A stretch of DNA of 19,177 nt, from assembly GCA_937944175.1 (NCBI GenBank), contig CALDZW010000069.1:1-19177 (forward strand). The letters run 5' to 3'. Under the pieces are notes generated by a model. That model was not told the DNA's origin. It saw only the letters and a program-made list of their open reading frames with translations, and made no database searches. Positions 17,327-19,177 of this stretch are shown one piece after another. Both the position numbers and the translations under genes were made by a program. The first letter of the stretch is position 1. Every line of letters begins with the position of its first letter. The DNA is from an uncultured Candidatus Altimarinota bacterium (lineage in GTDB: Bacteria > Patescibacteriota > Gracilibacteria > BD1-5 > UBA6164).

Positions 17327-17875
17327 ATGAAACTGGCAATTTGAACAAAATCACCACCAAAAATACAGGCCATTAAAAAAGCCTGTAAAAAATACCCACA
17401 TCTTGCTTGAAAAGATATAACATTTATTTCTGAAGCGATTTCAAGCTGAGTGTGAGATATGCCCTTAAGCTTAGAGGAAAACATGAAATGAGCAAAAAAT
17501 AGAGCCCAATGAATGAAAGACTTATTAGAGTCATCTTGAAACACAGCAGATTATTATATATGAATGGAAGGATGATGAATGCTTGTATGAGATCAAGGGT
17601 TTCTTCTATGAGTGGTATGTGTTATAGATAATAATTGCAAACATCACTATGGTTTTTCTAATACAATAGAATTACCAGAAGAAATACAAAAGAGACTCTA
17701 TATCAACAAAGAAGAACTCTGACCTATTATGGATGAACTTACTGGAAAACATAGAACTAAGGACTGAGAAGGATGTATCTGAACATGGACTGAAAATATC
17801 TACACAAGAGAAACAGAATTCATGTGAGCATTTATCTGTGCCATTTCACCATTTTTTAATATTTTTTATAAATAA
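17327..17875 (+). CDS. YjjX/DUF84-like inosine/xanthosine triphosphatase
   Basis: 182 residues. These enzymes hydrolyse non-canonical ITP/XTP to keep them out of nucleic acids. The N-terminus LAIGTKSPPKIQAIKKA fits the family phosphate-loop start (GT.N..K..A); the usual Asn is Ser here. SLEENMKGAKNRAQGM corresponds to the TxxGAxNRA region, and YYIGMEGGGML to the acidic GxEGG metal site. TGKHRTKDGEGCIGTWT matches the conserved C-terminal GxxxxT region. Length fits the family. Many glycines, including those of EGGG, are TGA. It lies 10 bp after the HxH protein and 2 bp before the NUDIX gene, so a shared role in nucleotide sanitation is likely. Stop is TAA. Confidence 0.85.
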
Positions 17876-17877
17876 AT

Positions 17878-18417
17878 ATGTATATACCTGAGAAAGTTTT
17901 AGAAAAAGAAATATATAATAATGGTAAAAAGAAGGTTCTATTAAGAATATTTAAAAATAGAGACTGATCTACAAAAGAAGTCCCAATTTATGGACACTCT
18001 TTATGAAGCTATTCTACTATGGCTTTGATTCTTGATAAAAAAGGGGATCTATATTATTGAAAAGAGTTTAGAGACTGAACAGAATGAATTGTTTATAATT
18101 TTTCAGCATGAAAACATGAAGAAGAATACAGTTTTGAAGAAAATATGAAAAAAGAACTTAATGAAGAATTTTGAATTACAGATTCAAAATTGAGTTACAT
18201 ATGAGAAACTATAATTTGAGCTTATGATACAGGTTTTATAAAATATTATGTTGCTACTAATTGTATCTTCTGAGAACAAGAACTAGAACCCTGGGAAGAA
18301 ATAGAAATTAAAAAATGTTCTCCTCATGAATTTGAAGAAAAAATAGCTTCTGGCTTTATCAATTGTCCACATACAATTAGCTGCTATACATTAGCAAAAT
18401 TAAAAAATCATCTATAG
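17878..18417 (+). CDS. NUDIX hydrolase
   Basis: 179 residues. NUDIX enzymes cleave nucleoside diphosphates linked to another group. The NUDIX box is AGKHEEEYSFEENMKKELNEEFG (written here in parts: AGKHEEEYSF and EENMKKELNEEFG, about residues 77-99). The catalytic REUxEE core reads KELNEE, so the usual Arg is Lys; the metal-binding Glu residues are kept. The sheet around it (GYDTGFIKYY-type segments, IEIKKCSPHEFEEKI) fits an ADP-ribose pyrophosphatase-like fold. The substrate is not predictable. The start is 2 bp after the YjjX-like gene, so they are translationally coupled, and the operon ends here. The TAG stop is at the top of a terminator hairpin. Confidence 0.87.
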
Positions 18418-18436
18418 GGATGTATAGATGATTTTT
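18403..18436. terminator. Hairpin terminator between convergent NUDIX and SLH genes
   Basis: AAAAATCATCTATA (18403-18416) pairs perfectly over 14 bp with TATAGATGATTTTT (18423-18436) around a 6-nt GGGATG loop. The 5' arm includes the last NUDIX codons. T5 on the plus strand and T5 on the minus strand allow termination in both directions. Confidence 0.75.
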
Positions 18437-18448
18437 AATGTAATTATT

Positions 18449-19177
18449 TTATTGTGAAATCAATTTCTTATGTTTATATAATCTGGTTACTTTATATAAT
18501 AGATCTATCATTGATTCTCTGGTTACATATGACTCTGGTCTAAATACATAATTATCAATCTCCGGATCAAATATATTTAAATATTCTCAAGTTTGAACAT
18601 ACCCCTTATGCCATGTTTTATTTACATCTCTATATTGTCATTTCAATTGTTCTCATTTTTGAACAATTGCCATATTCATGAGAATTTTAGTAGCTTCTAT
18701 TTTTGAAATTTGCTCATCAGCTCTAAATACTTTTTGTCATGAAGGAGTCACATCTCCATCAGCAATTCAAAGATCAAATGCTTTTTTTGCTACTTTTGCC
18801 TGCCATGTTGAATTATCCATATCACTAAAAGATAAACTTGATGGATCTTCATTTCTATATTCTATACAGTGAGAACGAAGTACTATTTTAATAAATTCTA
18901 TTCTTGATATATCCCTATCTCATTCAAAAAGATTCTCCACAGTCCCATCAACAACTCCTGCTTTTTCAAGTCTTAATATCAAGTTTTTAATATTACTATT
19001 ATCAATATCTTTTAATTGTGAAAGATAGTTGTTTTCATATCAAAAAGTGTGTAGATTTTTTAAAATTGGACATGAGTCATATGTACCTTTTATCTCTATA
19101 CTTGTACTCTCATTTTTTCATATATTATTTTCTACTCAATCATGTACTACTACATTATCAGTTACTTTATCTATATT
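18449..19177 (-). CDS. SLH (S-layer homology) domain surface protein, C-terminal part, 5' end outside window
   Basis: The visible 242 residues are the C-terminal part; the frame is open to the window edge. SLH domains anchor proteins to pyruvylated cell-wall polymers in monoderm bacteria. One repeat-like unit is ISRIEFIKIVLRSHCI, followed by SFSDMDNSTWQAKVAKKAFDLGIADGD, the pattern F.DV....W....V..A...GI..G. A second starts at FRADEQISKIEATKILMNMA and continues YRDVNKTWHKGYV and FRPESYVTRESMIDLLY. The last helix is followed by a short basic tail. The preceding 70 residues (LKDIDNSNIKNLILRLEKAGVV) look like a linker or another repeat. It is likely a cell-surface protein, as expected for a host-attached organism. 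Ends with TAA, facing the NUDIX operon across a shared terminator. Confidence 0.82.

Noticed and set aside
1..19177. A degraded region full of frameshifted or truncated pseudogenes
   Set aside because: Every break is a TGA in an otherwise intact frame, and TAA/TAG occur only at family-appropriate ends. Recoding explains it better.
1..19177. TGA as tryptophan (code 4, Mycoplasma-type)
   Set aside because: TGA sits on invariant glycines (GGGG, DTGIGIP, GLGLS, DLDGT). Conserved Trp, as in the response-regulator VWG, is TGG.
1..19177. CRISPR arrays, insertion sequences or prophage genes
   Set aside because: No regularly spaced repeats, transposase motifs or phage structural genes were found on either strand.

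Overview
This AT-rich window reads sensibly only if TGA is translated as glycine (NCBI code 25). Under the standard code almost every gene breaks into short pieces. With TGA as Gly, 19 long genes open end to end and stop only at TAA or TAG, and TGA falls on invariant glycines: the GGGG loop of threonine dehydratase, the G boxes of the histidine kinase, the response-regulator loops and the SulP helices. This points to the CPR/Patescibacteria lineages Candidatus Absconditabacteria (SR1) or Gracilibacteria (BD1-5/GN02): tiny, fermentative, host-associated bacteria. I cannot tell which of the two. Start codons mostly lack a clear Shine-Dalgarno sequence.

Layout. (1) 1-723: C-terminal part of a CDF cation-efflux transporter. 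(2) 819-4372: a tight plus-strand operon encoding a lipoprotein with an FMN_bind-like tail, ApbE flavin transferase, an MsrQ/ferric-reductase-like membrane protein and a secreted protein. It looks like a small flavinylated extracytosolic redox module. (3) 4424-8079: three more secreted proteins of unknown function, two on the minus strand and one divergent on the plus strand. At least two of these are paralogues. (4) 8117-10210: an OmpR-type response regulator and its histidine kinase. (5) 10290-11864: a SulP-STAS anion transporter. (6) 11948-12380: a 97-residue lipoprotein and tRNA-Ser(GGA). (7) 12458-14576: an isoleucine-rich leader peptide and attenuator, ilvA, a small convergent ORF, then ridA. 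(8) 14585-15016: a HAD phosphatase ending inside a 20-bp perfect terminator hairpin. (9) 15097-18417: an operon-like run of AI-2E-family transporter, CPPC thioredoxin, unknown HxH protein, YjjX-like NTPase and NUDIX hydrolase, ending in a terminator. (10) 18449-19177: C-terminal part of an SLH-domain surface protein on the minus strand.

How the genes fit together. The first operon has the parts to make a flavinylated surface protein (target domain plus ApbE) and pass electrons through the membrane, although the membrane component has lost its usual haem histidines. IlvA makes 2-oxobutyrate through reactive enamine/imine intermediates, which RidA clears. The ilvA leader has the parts of classical amino-acid attenuation: a peptide with 7 Ile in 18 residues, an antiterminator arm at its stop codon, and a terminator. 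The 3' operon pairs a house-cleaning NTPase with a NUDIX enzyme (nucleotide sanitation). The ilvA attenuator and the flavinylation operon are the most interesting parts of the window.
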